Below the pieces are notes generated by a model that saw only the letters and a program-made list of their open reading frames with translations, had not been told where the DNA came from and searched no databases. Both the position numbers and the translations under genes were made by a program. A stretch of DNA of 64,000 nt from Nansenia antarctica (lineage: Eukaryota; Chordata; Actinopteri; Argentiniformes; Microstomatidae). Below are positions 1-64,000 of this stretch, in pieces. Each line of letters begins with the position of its first letter. Position 1 is the stretch's first letter. The DNA is taken from positions 12,187,143 through 12,251,142 of the forward strand of contig OZ022351.1 of the NCBI GenBank assembly GCA_963989245.1, given 5' to 3'.

Positions 1-829
1 ATTGTTTTGACATCCTTTCTTTTTCTTTAACAAATGGAGGTTGCATGTTGCATGGTCGGTGTGTATATTATTGAAATGTTAGGAGGATATTTTCAGAAAC
101 AAGACATTCAAAGACATTTTATTTGTCTTTCTTATGAATAAAACGCCCTTGCCCTTTCTTGACCCTAGGCTCAGCAAGCTGCCACGATTCATTCTGCTGG
201 AGAATGTGAAAGGATTTGAGACCTCCTCCGCCAGGTAACCATGGAGACGGGGTGAGCCCTGCACTCTGGAGGGTCACCATGGTGACACAGTTGGCAGCCA
301 ATGGGGTCCTGGGACAGGCCGTTTGTTTTGCCTGTCTTTGTCACGTCTTGTGGATCTGTGCAAGAGCTTTCTCAGACACTCAAAGACGCTTTACAAACTG
401 AAAAGATCGAGTAGAAATAATAAAAAGAAACCAAAAAGAAATAAAATAAAGTATAGGGGCCTAATTAAGGTAGTGCTGGGGACACATGGGAAGGGGAGGG
501 GGAGAGGGTTAACTGGTGACGGCAAGCTTGAAGAGGTGGGTTTTGAGGGCCTGTTTAAATGTTGGAAGGGTGTTGGCCTGCCTGATGTGGTTGGGGAGGG
601 CGTTCCAGAGGGACGGGGCTGCGGCTGAAAAGGCCCTATCACCCCAGGTCCGGAGCTTGGTCCTGGTGGTCTTGAGGGTGGTTTGGTCGTCAGACCTGAG
701 GCAACGGGAGGGGATGTGGAGGGGGACGAGGTCGGCAAGGTAGGGGGGGGGGGTCCAGATTGTTGACGGCTTTGTAAGTGACACATGACACATGACGTCT
801 TCTGAACGGTCTGTTCTCCTCTGCCGTAG
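1..829. other. TRDMT1 intron, upstream part
   Basis: No coding exon was recognised here. The stretch is intronic because exon 830-899 opens with an acceptor AG at 828-829 and needs upstream exons. Positions about 353-780 are a reverse-oriented LINE fragment, listed separately. The rest shows nothing I can identify. Confidence 0.7.
353..780 (-). mobile_element. L2-like LINE 3' fragment
   Basis: Read on the minus strand, this encodes the tail of an L2/CR1-type reverse transcriptase ORF: GDRAFSAAAPSLWNALPN followed by a LKTHLFKL-type end. A 3' UTR follows, ending in the region of 'gtaaagcgtctttgagtgtctg'. It is a 5'-truncated copy inside a TRDMT1 intron. Related tails occur near 10.4, 26.7, 30.3, 32.1 and 41.0 kb. 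Confidence 0.75.
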
Positions 830-3800
830 GGACTCTTTGGTGAAAACACTCGAGGACTGTGGGTACACATACCAGGAGCTCATGATCTCTCCCACATGTG
901 TAAGACCTCCACTTTGTTTATGTTAGCATACAGATGTACTCGACGAGCAGCATACACATCAACTTGATGGTCTAGCCTTCTCTGTCCCTCTTCCCAGTTG
1001 GGCATTCCAAACTCAAGACTACGCTACTTCCTCATCGCCAAGGCGTCGCCCGGGTCCTTTTCCTTCCACACCTCTTCAGAGGTGAGGGCCGTCCAACTCA
1101 ACACCGATCATGTTATAGAGAGATAGCTCAACACAGTTTGTCTTATACTGTACAGCGTATATACATCAATGGCTATAGATTTCTATGTGTTGACCTGTAG
1201 AAGTCCTGGTTTTTATACATTGGGCATAGCCATGAAAACAACTTATTGTTCAACCTGTGTCCCCCCCTTATGAGCAGATTCTGGAGGGTTTCCCGTGCCC
1301 GGCTTCGGTTTCAGACCATTCACAGGCCTCACAGAGTTCCTGTAGAACATCCTCACTTCCCCACAAGGAAGAGAAGAGCGAGGAAGAGGAAGAGGAAGAG
1401 GAAGAGGGGCGCATCCTGTACAAGCTGGAGAAAGCCCAGGACGCGAAGAGAAAGAGCAGCCAGAACAGCGACCAGTCGGTCAGACAGATCAAAGACTTCC
1501 TGGAGGGAGAGACGGGGGAGGGAGCGGGGGGAGAGGGGATGGAGAAGTACCTGCTCCCCCCTAAGACGCTGCTCCGCTACGCCCTGCTCATGGACATCGT
1601 CAGGCCCTCCTGTAGGAGATCAGTCTGCTTCACTAAAGGGTACAGCCACCACCTACACCGGAGTCCCAGACACAGTCGAATGTAGCGTAGCATAGAATAA
1701 ACATGTTCTAGTATAACTGTAACCATGGGCCTAGAAGTATAGCATTGCCTAGTATAATCAGTAGCATTTCTTTTGTTTAGTTTGCGATTCGGTTAGTAAG
1801 CATCAGTGATGCCGGTAACGCGTTACTAAGTAACGCGTTACTCTAATCTGAATACTTTTTTCTGTAACGAGTATTCTAACGCGATACTATTTCCAAATCA
1901 GTAATCGGATTAAAGTTACTTATTCAAGTGACTGTGCGTTACTATTGCGTTACTACCTCATAACTTAGGCTAAATGCAGTATTTCTTTGTAATGTTCGAT
2001 AGTAAACAAACATTTGTTCGCTTTTCTCGCGTCTTGGGGAGTGACGTCAGTGCTCACGTTTTCAACACGAGGTTACTATGGAAGGCCATGCCCGCAAAAA
2101 ACGGCTCTCGACTATCGCGAGATTGCAGCAGAATCGCTTACGTGTATCACCACGCTGATTGCACAGTGTAAACAGAAGCGTAGCCTACACAATGGAGCAA
2201 GAACAGAGATATGCGTTAAATAGCTGGAAATATAAGGATTATTTTGAGTTTGTGTCAGCAAAGGATGACAAGAACATAAATGTTGATCATTGATAAACTC
2301 AGACTCACCCAGTTTAGGATTAGGATTATATTAGGATCATATCTGAATGGTCAGGGTAGGTTTTAGGTTTTGTGAAACCACTCCTTGCTAGTTACTGTTA
2401 AATAAAGATTATATTTATTTTATTGTTTAAAAACAAGTATTTATGTTGGGTGAGGCAAAGAAAGACTCTTTATTTTGTTGTTTTAAGTTATTGTTTAAAG
2501 TTTAATTATGTAATTTAAGTTACTGTTAAAATAAAGTGAGTTTTGGCAAAACCAGTTTTCATTTTTATGTTGCGGGGGGGGGTCGGGTGCCTAGGCAGCT
2601 GCCAATAGTAACTAAAAAAGTAACTAGTAATCTAACTTAGTTACTTTTAAAATCAAGTAATCAGTAAAGTAACTAGATTACTTTTTAAAGGAGTAATCAG
2701 TAATCAGAATACTTTTTCAAAGTAACTGTGGCAACACTGGTAAGCATACATTTATTATTTGCTGTTATCATCAGTTATTCCATCCGCTGATATTCCACAG
2801 ATATGGACACTATGCAGAGGGAACAGGTTCGGTGCTTCAATCATGCATGGAAACAGAGGTATGTATGGGCTAAGTCACTGTGTCTGTGGTGCGTGGCACA
2901 TATAAGAGGACATACTGTTTAGATGATTGTGTGTCGGGGCGCTTAGGTGGCGTAGCGGGTTAAGCGTTGACCATGTAACCGCAGGGTCCCTGGTTCGATT
3001 CCGGCAGGGGACATATCCTGCATGTCATCCCTCCTCTCTCTCTTTCACCCATCCTTCCTGTCTAAATCTCTACTGTATCTGTCAATACAAAATGAAAAAT
3101 ATGAGTGGGAAAAAAAAAAAAAAAAGATGATTGTGTGTTTGTTTGTTCCTCCCAGATGGAAGCAGCGTTTAAGAGTCTGGAGTTGCTCTCAGAAGAGGAG
3201 AAACTGAAGCAGCTTTCCAGCATAAAGCTACGCTACTTCACCCCCAGAGAGATAGCCAACCTCATGGGCTTCCCTGTGAACTTCAGTGAGTTGTTTTAGT
3301 CACCAATAGCCACTCTCTTTGATTTCGGGGGGGGGGGGGGGGGGGGGGGAGAATGACATTGGGTCATTTCAGTTTTAGAAGATACGTAAGTTGTTTGAAG
3401 TGGGTCATTTCAGGTTTAGACGATACTTAAGTTGTTGGAAGTATCACGTGAATTTAACTTTGAGTAGAGCACTAATGCATTGCTGCTGGTGCAATATAAT
3501 GTAATGTATGACCTGTAGTAGTTTTGTCTGTGTAGTCGTGTGGTTCGTGTCTGTGCTAATTAAGCCTAATGAACTAGTTTCTCTATAGGAAGGGTTTAGT
3601 GTAAGGAGCTTTAGTGTGCAGCGGGGTAGAGTTTAGAGGACATGTGAAAGAAGGCCCAGGAGTCTAAGTTGGTGAGGAAGAGTTCTTGATCCAAAGCTTC
3701 TCAATCAGGACAGGAATGACTCGAGTGACCTAGAGTGACATAATAATTTGTTTCCCCCCTTTTTTATTTTATTTTTCCCTAGCGTTCCCAACGAATATCT

Positions 3801-3883
3801 CTGCCAAGCAGAAGTACAGGGTCCTGGGCAACAGTCTGAATGTGCATGTGGTGGCCAGGCTCATACAGCTGATGGTATCCTAA
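830..3883 (+). CDS. TRDMT1: TRDMT1 (DNMT2), 3' part: tRNA (cytosine-38-C5) methyltransferase
   Basis: Six coding exons are visible: 830-899, 998-1081, 1278-1639, 2801-2858, 3156-3285 and 3783-3883 (stop TAA 3881-3883). All junctions are AG/GT and the phases join cleanly, giving about 268 C-terminal residues. The N-terminal catalytic part (SAM loop, PCQ and ENV motifs) must lie upstream of the window. Visible signatures are LGIPNSRLRYFLIAK, the DNMT2-type CFTKGYGHY segment formed across the 1639/2801 junction, LRYFTPREIANLMGFP, and the motif X-like GNSLNVHVVARLIQ. In the family this enzyme uses S-adenosylmethionine to methylate C38 of tRNA-Asp and a few other tRNAs. Exon 1278-1639 has a run of nine Glu codons (1380-1406) in the variable linker. 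The gene ends about 730 bp before the CUBN start, the same order as in human. Confidence 0.95.
1804..2739 (+). mobile_element. hAT-type DNA transposon remnant with 8-bp TSD
   Basis: The element starts CAGTGATGCCGGTAACG and ends AACTGTGGCAACACTG. It is flanked on both sides by the direct repeat GTAAGCAT, the 8-bp target duplication typical of hAT transposons. About 936 bp long, it carries only a short transposase-like remnant (2192-2293) and so is non-autonomous. It lies in the TRDMT1 intron between exons 1278-1639 and 2801-2858. Confidence 0.85.
2192..2293 (+). pseudogene. Truncated hAT transposase N-terminus
   Basis: A 33-codon frame starts at ATG 2192 and stops at TGA 2291. It contains WKYKDYFEFVSAKDDKNIN, which resembles the start of a BED zinc finger in hAT transposases (aromatic W-x-YF-x-F block). 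The cysteine pair and everything after are missing. It sits inside the hAT-like element 1804-2739. The identification is by pattern only. Confidence 0.5.
2936..3126 (+). mobile_element. tRNA-derived SINE with poly(A) tail
   Basis: The head reads like a tRNA gene, with an A-box-like GGCGTAGCGGGTTAAGCG and a B-box GGTTCGATTCC. A CT-rich body (tcatccctcctctctctctt) and a 15-A tail follow. It lies in the TRDMT1 intron only about 30 bp upstream of the exon at 3156. Confidence 0.75.
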
Positions 3884-4616
3884 CCTAAAAGAACATTCTG
3901 GTTGTAGGAACAGACTGTTTTCCCCTGTCAAACATGTTCACTGAGGCTTACGATCGGAGGATCAAGTCGAAGTCGCCATCCGAGTTGACCTATGTATTAA
4001 TGACCCTTCGTGAACTCTGTGAACTCCGTGAAGCTCCGGTACACATGGACTCCATGGCAGAATCAAACAGATTCCTTTGGAATGTTTAATTTGAACTTCC
4101 AACGCTTCAACGATGTTGGTTCATATTGTGAATAAATCATTTGTTTTTCATTACTTTGCTCGTATTCTTTAACCTGTATGTATGATTGATTTTTTGTATT
4201 GCATCTTGACCTTACAGTAGTCATTATGATTCCACTCTTCCATATTCCGAGTCCAGAAACATTGAGAAACCACATTTTATTGAACTCATTTGGACCATAG
4301 TAATTGTGGCTATCGTGTCAGCTGCTTCAGACAGCTCCTCCTGTGTTACTGTTAGCTAACGTTCACCACAGTCCCTAACCTGTGGTTAGTTACTCATCTC
4401 CAAAACCATGTGATGGACCAAGTCAATCACCCAATAAAGTGCTAAAACATGTAATTATGTATTAAGTTTGGGGCCTTTATGGTTCTGAGTGAGCAGTCCT
4501 CTGGGAAACGTAAGGTCGAAGTGCACCCCTGTTCCCGTTGCGGTGGCATTAGTGTGTGTGTCAGGTCAAACCACAGTATAGTGTCTGAAGAGTGTCCTGG
4601 GACCATCACTCTCAGC
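3884..4616. other. TRDMT1-CUBN intergenic interval
   Basis: This is 733 bp between the TRDMT1 stop codon and the CUBN start codon. It should hold the TRDMT1 3' UTR, with candidate AATAAA signals at 4131 and 4433, and the CUBN promoter and 5' UTR. An AGGTCA nuclear-receptor half-site occurs at 4563-4568, but one half-site is weak evidence. No clear TATA box was seen. Confidence 0.6.
4131..4136 (+). terminator. Candidate TRDMT1 poly(A) signal
   Basis: AATAAA lies 248 bp after the TRDMT1 stop codon and is followed by T-rich sequence. A second AATAAA at 4433-4438 is an alternative, but it is only about 180 bp before the CUBN start. Confidence 0.5.
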
Positions 4617-58659
<54,043 letters not shown>

Positions 58660-58800
58660 GAGGACAACACAACACACACACACACACACATACACACACA
58701 CACACTGGTATTACACTAACCACATGCTTGTTTATACATTCTTCATATCATGTCAGTGAAACTGGACTCCTGCCATGCAGTCTTTGTAGACCAATCAAAT

Positions 58801-59048
58801 CGTGAGCTTAGAATGATAAGGTTCTATCTCCGTTTAGGGTAGTTCAGAGATATTGAGCGTCTTTTTTTACATTCCATTATGTTTTGTGAGATGGAACCTT
58901 TGTATTTTATTAATTACTAACTAAAACATGTCAACATTTTAAAAAATAACACCACACAGGCATTAATAAACACCTAATGGATCAGATTATGTAAAAAACT
59001 CAATTTTGACCAGAAATGGAGATAGAACCTTATAATTCTAACGTCACG
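58801..59048. mobile_element. MITE-A copy in the CUBN 3' UTR
   Basis: It starts CGTGAGCTTAGAATGATAAGG and ends TTCTAACGTCACG, with AAAT on both sides. It lies between the stop codon and the AATAAA at 59156, so it is part of the predicted mRNA. Confidence 0.85.
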
Positions 59049-59155
59049 AAATGTAAATACTAGAATTGCTCTGAAATTGTTACTATGGAATATATCTGAA
59101 TCATCTGTTTTTATCTGTTATTTCCTAAAGAATGAGAAATATATGCTATGAATAT

Positions 59156-59161
59156 AATAAA
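59156..59161 (+). terminator. CUBN poly(A) signal
   Basis: AATAAA lies 497 bp after the CUBN stop and is followed within 30 bp by T- and TG-rich sequence (tgttgttttcttcattggatgtgaatgtctctctg). The 3' UTR it defines contains a full MITE-A copy at 58801-59048. Confidence 0.65.
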
Positions 59162-61579
59162 GGAATATGTTGTTTTCTTCATTGGATGTGAATGTCTCTC
59201 TGTTTCTCAGTGTAAACAATCTCCGTCATCCTAGTTAACACGGCACAATCTTTAACAAGCCCTGTTTTAAAAGTATTATAGCTGCATCTGCCTCACAGGA
59301 CAGCTGCAGTGAATTATAACCTCATTTATTTGATCAGGAGGCTCAAGTTTATGAGGATCCGTTCCAGTCAGTCCTGTTATCAGTGGAATGTATTTTGGTT
59401 CTGAGAGGCAACAGTCAAGCAATATATATTTTCACGAGTGGGGAATACTGCACACTATTAAGCTCTCTGTGTTATGATATGAAGCTATTTTAAGCATCTG
59501 GTTAGTCATTTTGTCAAGTTATCCCAATTAGGACAAAACATGTAGGCACCCTATTTAATTCCCCCCCCCCCCCTCGCTCTCTACACTCTAACCTCTCTGT
59601 CTGAATAGCTAATAACTTTCAGTTACTGGCTGGGCTAATTTGAGTGTCTGGAGTTTGAAACCCTCTCGGTCTGCTGGTCCCCCTCCCCCCCAGACACGCC
59701 TCAACTGACCTGACACCTCTGACAGCTCTGATCAGACGTCAAAGAAAGAATGAGAGAAAAAAGAGAGGGATGGCAGAGAAAGAGATAGAGAGGGAGGGGG
59801 GGGGGGTGAGCGCAGGAGAGTAACTGCTGTCAGAGAAGGATGGACACAGACGAGGCTAATATCGCCTCTCAGGGGAGCTCGGTTTGAGGGACTTAAGCTG
59901 TGTTATTCCACAGGACCCAATAAAGGGACCACAGCCATGTTCGAGTATTATGATGTAGCGTGTTTAGCCACCCAGCTGTCCTAAATGCTCCTATAATAGG
60001 CCACAGACAAAGGTCCAGTTAAACCTCTCCGTCTCTGCAGAAAGAGGGTTAGATTCTCCTCCACTGAGAAGGTTTAACTGCCTTTTGGTCCCCCTTCACA
60101 TGGAGTGCGTAGAGGATGCCTGTCTCTTGTGAGGTACAAGCTATTGGGGGCAGGGCTGGGTGAAGGTTTTCACAGGGGATGGGAGAAACCTGCCTGGGTT
60201 TTTCTTGAATTTAAGAGAGGTCAGAGTTCATGGGAATCTCACAATTGTAGCAATGTGTTGGAAAAGTGGGGAGCATGATAATGACCTTGGGAAACAGGGA
60301 AAGAACAAGTGTGTGTGTGTGTGTGTGTGTGTTAACCTATACAATATTTATATGTCATCTTAAAACAAGTGATTTAACACTTATGGAGCTTGCTTGTGGA
60401 ATAACTTTATCCCTAACCCTAACATGATAACCCTGCTAATGCAGACCCACTAAACGTTTACATAAGGGTAAGGCCCCATCATCGGTATGTTAATGATATA
60501 TTTAAATGGCACTCAGCCTTGTGTGTATTCCTGCGAAGGTAGTCCTGGAATATTGCCTGAGAACGCCCCATAAATCAATGAGGAAACTAAAAAAAGGGTA
60601 TGCATGACTGCATTCTCACTGTGGTGCCCACCCAGCACTAAGCAGCCCCAATAGCTCATTTGCACACTGCATTAACATGCACCCTCCCCCCTTGGACTAT
60701 GTCAATGAACACACACACACACACACACACACAGACAACGTTTTTATCTCTTCTCTTTCTTTTTTGGGCGAAGAAGGGGGTAGAGTGAAATATTTCACAG
60801 TGCAAATAGAAACTGGACCCTGAATTCTAGGTTTCCCCACAGCAAGGCAAAGTTCACTCCTGCTGCCAGCATCTGTTGCCTCTCACGCCGAATATAATCA
60901 GCCTAAATATAGAACCCACTGTTTTCGCTGCTCTCTTGTAGAAATGACCAGACCACCCTGAAGAACAAGGGGTACAGAGAAATTGAGAGAGTTTGTGAAG
61001 AGAAAGAGAAAGGGTAGTGAAGGAGTGAGAAACACAAGACAGGTACTTTGTATAGGGAATTGTCAGGCCTGGGCCCAGCCAAGCCTAGCCTAGCCCCCGG
61101 AGGGAGTTGAACTCAGGAAGGGGACTCCTCTAAGGTTTACCTCCTGTCTACGCCTGGCTGGATATTCTATGCTGGAGACAGAGGAGGACGAGGAGGAGGA
61201 AGCTCAGGTTGCAGAGTGGTTCTGTGTGGATACTAGGAGGCCGGCCAGAGAATGTGTCTCCCACGGAAGGTAAGCAGAGGTGGGCTTGGCTGGGGCTGCA
61301 GGGCACACAGAGAGCATCTGTGAAGGGCTGTGGAGGGAACTGGATGACACATTTTACATTTACATTTTTGGCATTTAGCAGACGCCTTATTCCAAAGCGA
61401 CTCAAATATTGTGAATGTGTACTTATGATCAGGGAGTTAACTTTCAGGAAATAATGAATAATAGCATTTCAGCACTATAGGCCTAGTTATATTTGGGCAT
61501 ACCTTGCCTAAACTCATTCTTTTACACAACAACAGAGTTTAACTGTCAATCATACAATAGTGCGATTACAGGGAAGGTG

Positions 61580-61915
61580 TCTGGGAACTGCTCCTCCTGA
61601 GACATCTTCTGCCCCTCAGCACTACGTCTCCTAAAGACACCCGCTTTCCCCTCTACTGTGTCCCTAAAAACTTCGTTTGCCCCCCTTGTACTGTTTCTCT
61701 GTTTCTCCAGTGTAATAATAATAATAATTAAAAAAAAAAAAAGTTTTAGAAGAAGGTGATAGGAGAAGGTTTTTCCTTCTATCAGTGGCCCCGGGCCTGC
61801 GCTAGATTACTCTTCCTGCTACGAATGGTGGACTGATGATGACATGCTTAGTATTCAAATGTATTGATTGTAAGTCGCTTTGTAATAAGGCGTCTGCTAA
61901 ATGCCATTTCACTTT
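61580..61915 (+). mobile_element. Composite repeat, copy 3
   Basis: Same sequence blocks as 15345-15690, ending 'gattgtaagtcgctttgtaa' and 'ggcgtctgctaaatgcc'. Intergenic. Confidence 0.6.
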
Positions 61916-62028
61916 CCTGACATTATGAGGGGAAAATATACAATAGCCTTGGAAATAGTTCATTATAATTGGGAGATCTGTAGTAGCAGTGGTGTTGTTT
62001 GTATTCAAAGGATTACTGTTGAACAAGT

Positions 62029-62270
62029 CGTGAGTTTAGAATGATAAGGTTCTATCTCCGTTTAGGGTAGTTCAGAGATATTGAGCGTCAAAGTATTTTA
62101 CATTCCATTATGTTTTGTGAGATGGAACCTCATTTTATTAATAACTAACTCAATAATGTCAACATTTTCAAAATAACACCACACAGGCATTAATAAACAC
62201 CTAATGGATCAGATTATGTAACTACATTTTGACAAAAATGAAGATAGAACCTTATAATTCTAACGTCACG
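62029..62270. mobile_element. MITE-A copy upstream of RSU1
   Basis: It starts CGTGAGTTTAGAATGATAAGG and ends TTCTAACGTCACG. The flanks AAGT/AAAT are a near-match 4-bp duplication. It lies about 800 bp before the RSU1 first exon. Confidence 0.85.
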
Positions 62271-62549
62271 AAATGTGTGTGTGCATTGTTATGTGAGTTG
62301 GGAGAAAATATTAAAGTATCCAGTCTCAGAAATATTTAATGAAACGAATGATGGGCAAACTAGTTATTATTTGTCAGAACAAGCGTTCAACTACGGAATC
62401 TGCTACAGTGAACTGTATTGTTGCTTTTCATTTCATTTCTCAGAAGTTATATCTTTGAAATCAGATACAATCTGTCAAATGAGTCACTGAAAGCATCGGG
62501 ACATAATAATATTGTTTCACTGCGGAGCATATTTCTGTTGCAACACGCT

Positions 62550-62870
62550 CGTACGCTATTGGCCGAAAAAAAGACAACAAAGCAAACGCTTCAGAGAAAA
62601 CCGAAAATCTGATTGGATATCCATGTTCACTTTCCCTTTTTTCTGAAGGATGGTGAAAAATGATTGGATGAAAAACGGGACTCTGCTGGTAGCGTTTTTG
62701 GGACACGTTCGGATGTAGGAAGTGCCCTTTTATGGAAGGCTGAGAATCGTATAGACACACACATTCACTTCCGGTTGGGTGTGTGCATTTACAGCTCTCT
62801 CTCGGAAATAATAAATAATACTGTCTTTCACATCAAGAAGTGTACACTAAAATCATTCCAGTCCGAAAAG
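62550..62870 (+). promoter_or_regulatory. RSU1 promoter and non-coding first exon (approximate)
   Basis: Three ATTGG motifs (reverse CCAAT boxes) occur at about 62559, 62612 and 62663, and an ETS-type ACTTCCGG at 62767-62774. A good donor, AAAAG|GTAAGC, lies at 62870/62871. The RSU1 ATG is three bases after an acceptor at 63051-63052, so the 5' UTR must begin in an upstream exon, most likely ending at 62870. The exact start site is not visible. Confidence 0.5.
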
Positions 62871-63055
62871 GTAAGCCTTGTCGATCCTTACAACACACGA
62901 TCGAACTGATTACAATGGACACATGTCGCGTATCCGCTATCAAAGCAACTTTTCCTGGTCACAAAAGTATCCGTCTGTTAATTCAACTGGTTGTTTCAAT
63001 GTAACATCTGCGGCGATCTAAACGATCTTGTGGTTACATTGTTACATTGTAGAAA

Positions 63056-63698
63056 ATGTCCAAGTCTTTGAAGAAGATCGTGGAGGAGAGTCGGGAGAAG
63101 AATATCCCCGAGGTGGACATGTGTGACAGGGGGGTCTCTAACATGTTGGACATCCCAGCGCTTTGTAAGTAACCCTACTATTTACTTTGATCTCACAAAC
63201 ATCAACATTCATTTATTTGATGTCCACAATGTGCATAATTTTTTGGTCATTATCGGAGAATAAGATGACATCATCATTTGATCTGCAGATGCACTGCCAA
63301 GATCAACTGCTCAGAGTGTCTAGACTGATCCCCGATTTATTCATTGTATGACACCGATTGTTACAGTCAGATGCTTATGGTAATGCTTAGGGTAAACATG
63401 AGGCTGATGTTTGTTTTGGTCATGATCTGCTTATTTCCGCATACATGCATCTATCATGTAGATTTATTAATCGCCTAGAACGGTCTACTCTAGAGGACGG
63501 AATGAGAACTTACTCCACAATGTGGATTTCCGTTTTCTTCACTTACTTACTCATCACATGCTAAAACCCTAATCTCTGAATTGTAAATAGAATCAAGATG
63601 TTGAAAGATGGTGAATGAGATGTTGAATGTTTGACTTTGCTTTGCAGTCACACTATCCAACATCACCCAGCTGGTTCTGAGTCACAACAAGCTCACAA
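63056..63698 (+). CDS. RSU1: RSU1 (Ras suppressor protein 1), first two coding exons
   Basis: Exon 63053-63164 has ATG at 63056 and begins MSKSLKKIVEESREKN, then PEVDMCDRGVSNMLD. Exon 63648-63698 continues FTLSNITQLVLSHNKLT, the first leucine-rich repeat. Donors are TTT|GTAAGT-like and CAA|GTAAGT. The match to human RSU1 is nearly residue for residue as I recall it. RSU1 is a cytoplasmic leucine-rich repeat protein that binds PINCH1 in the ILK-PINCH-parvin complex at integrin adhesions and dampens Ras signalling. The gene runs past the window end. It lies downstream of CUBN in the same orientation, as in human. Confidence 0.93.
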
Positions 63699-64000
63699 GT
63701 AAGTCATCCGTTGTATACTACAGCTATTCCTTTCTTCTGAGAACCTCGAGTCAATCCTAACATGTTGGCAGAAAGAGGATAACAAGGAGCTCGATCGGGG
63801 GGGTACATCCTTCGCTAAAGGTAAATCCAGGCTTTTTTTTCTTGTGAGATTTATCAAAATAAGCCTAGATTTTCCTTTAGCAATGTTGATGGAATACCCC
63901 CCAGGACATTAAACTGTCCACGTTGGTTATGTGTACTACCCGATTGGGTATCAACTCTATGTTATTGGTTGTCTTTAGAGCTAAAGGCTAGCTGTTCGTG

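Larger units (their letters stand above)
58660..62550. other. CUBN 3' UTR and CUBN-RSU1 intergenic region
   Basis: No coding exon was recognised. Identified contents are a CA repeat (58674-58705), a MITE-A copy (58801-59048), the CUBN poly(A) signal (59156), short CA repeats near 60311 and 60711, a LINE/SINE-like repeat (61580-61915), a V-SINE-like tail near 61355-61405 and a MITE-A copy (62029-62270). Positions 59162-61350 hold low-complexity patches but nothing I can name. Confidence 0.6.

Noticed and set aside
391..870. Proline-rich 159-codon minus-strand frame
   Set aside because: It is the wrong frame of a reversed L2-like LINE fragment and crosses the TRDMT1 exon at 830 in antisense.

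Overview
This window is vertebrate nuclear DNA, most likely from a teleost fish. It has GT-AG introns, dense microsatellites, and several tRNA-derived SINE, L2-like LINE, Tc1, hAT and piggyBac-like repeats of the kinds common in ray-finned fish. I cannot name the species. All three genes lie on the + strand: the 3' part of TRDMT1 (tRNA methyltransferase DNMT2) at 830-3883, a complete CUBN (cubilin, the intestinal/renal endocytic receptor) at 4617-58659, and the first coding exons of RSU1 (Ras suppressor 1) at 63056-63698. From memory, the same genes sit in the same order and orientation on human chromosome 10p13, so this is a conserved synteny block.

CUBN could be assembled by eye from start to stop: 67 coding exons, 66 introns that all begin GT and end AG, 10,860 coding bases, and a predicted protein of 3619 residues. 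That is very close to the human protein (about 3620 residues as I recall). The protein has a signal peptide, a short coiled-coil N-terminus, eight EGF-like modules and 27 CUB domains. Most CUB domains are split over two exons; CUB11 uses three. CUB5-8, the intrinsic factor-B12 binding block in mammals, keep their disulphides and acidic calcium residues.

The rest of the window is intron and intergenic DNA packed with repeats. These include a 15-copy terminal-inverted-repeat element family (called MITE-A here), a second family (MITE-B), hAT-like elements including one with a perfect 8-bp target duplication and a transposase remnant, piggyBac-like elements, Tc1 remnants, three copies of one SINE, L2-like fragments, and a five-deep transposon nest at about 44.9-47.1 kb.

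I did not find a bacterial-type or otherwise new gene system. The most unusual features are two minisatellites that copied splice sites of CUBN. One carries about twelve tandem copies of the exon 25 donor (22680-23231). The other carries 26 tandem copies of the exon 65 acceptor (56363-57097). Others are a MITE-A copy flanked by a perfect 24-bp direct repeat, TG repeats that replace the polypyrimidine tract of exon 39, a TTAGGG-bearing foldback, and a roughly 465-bp (ACAG)n array.
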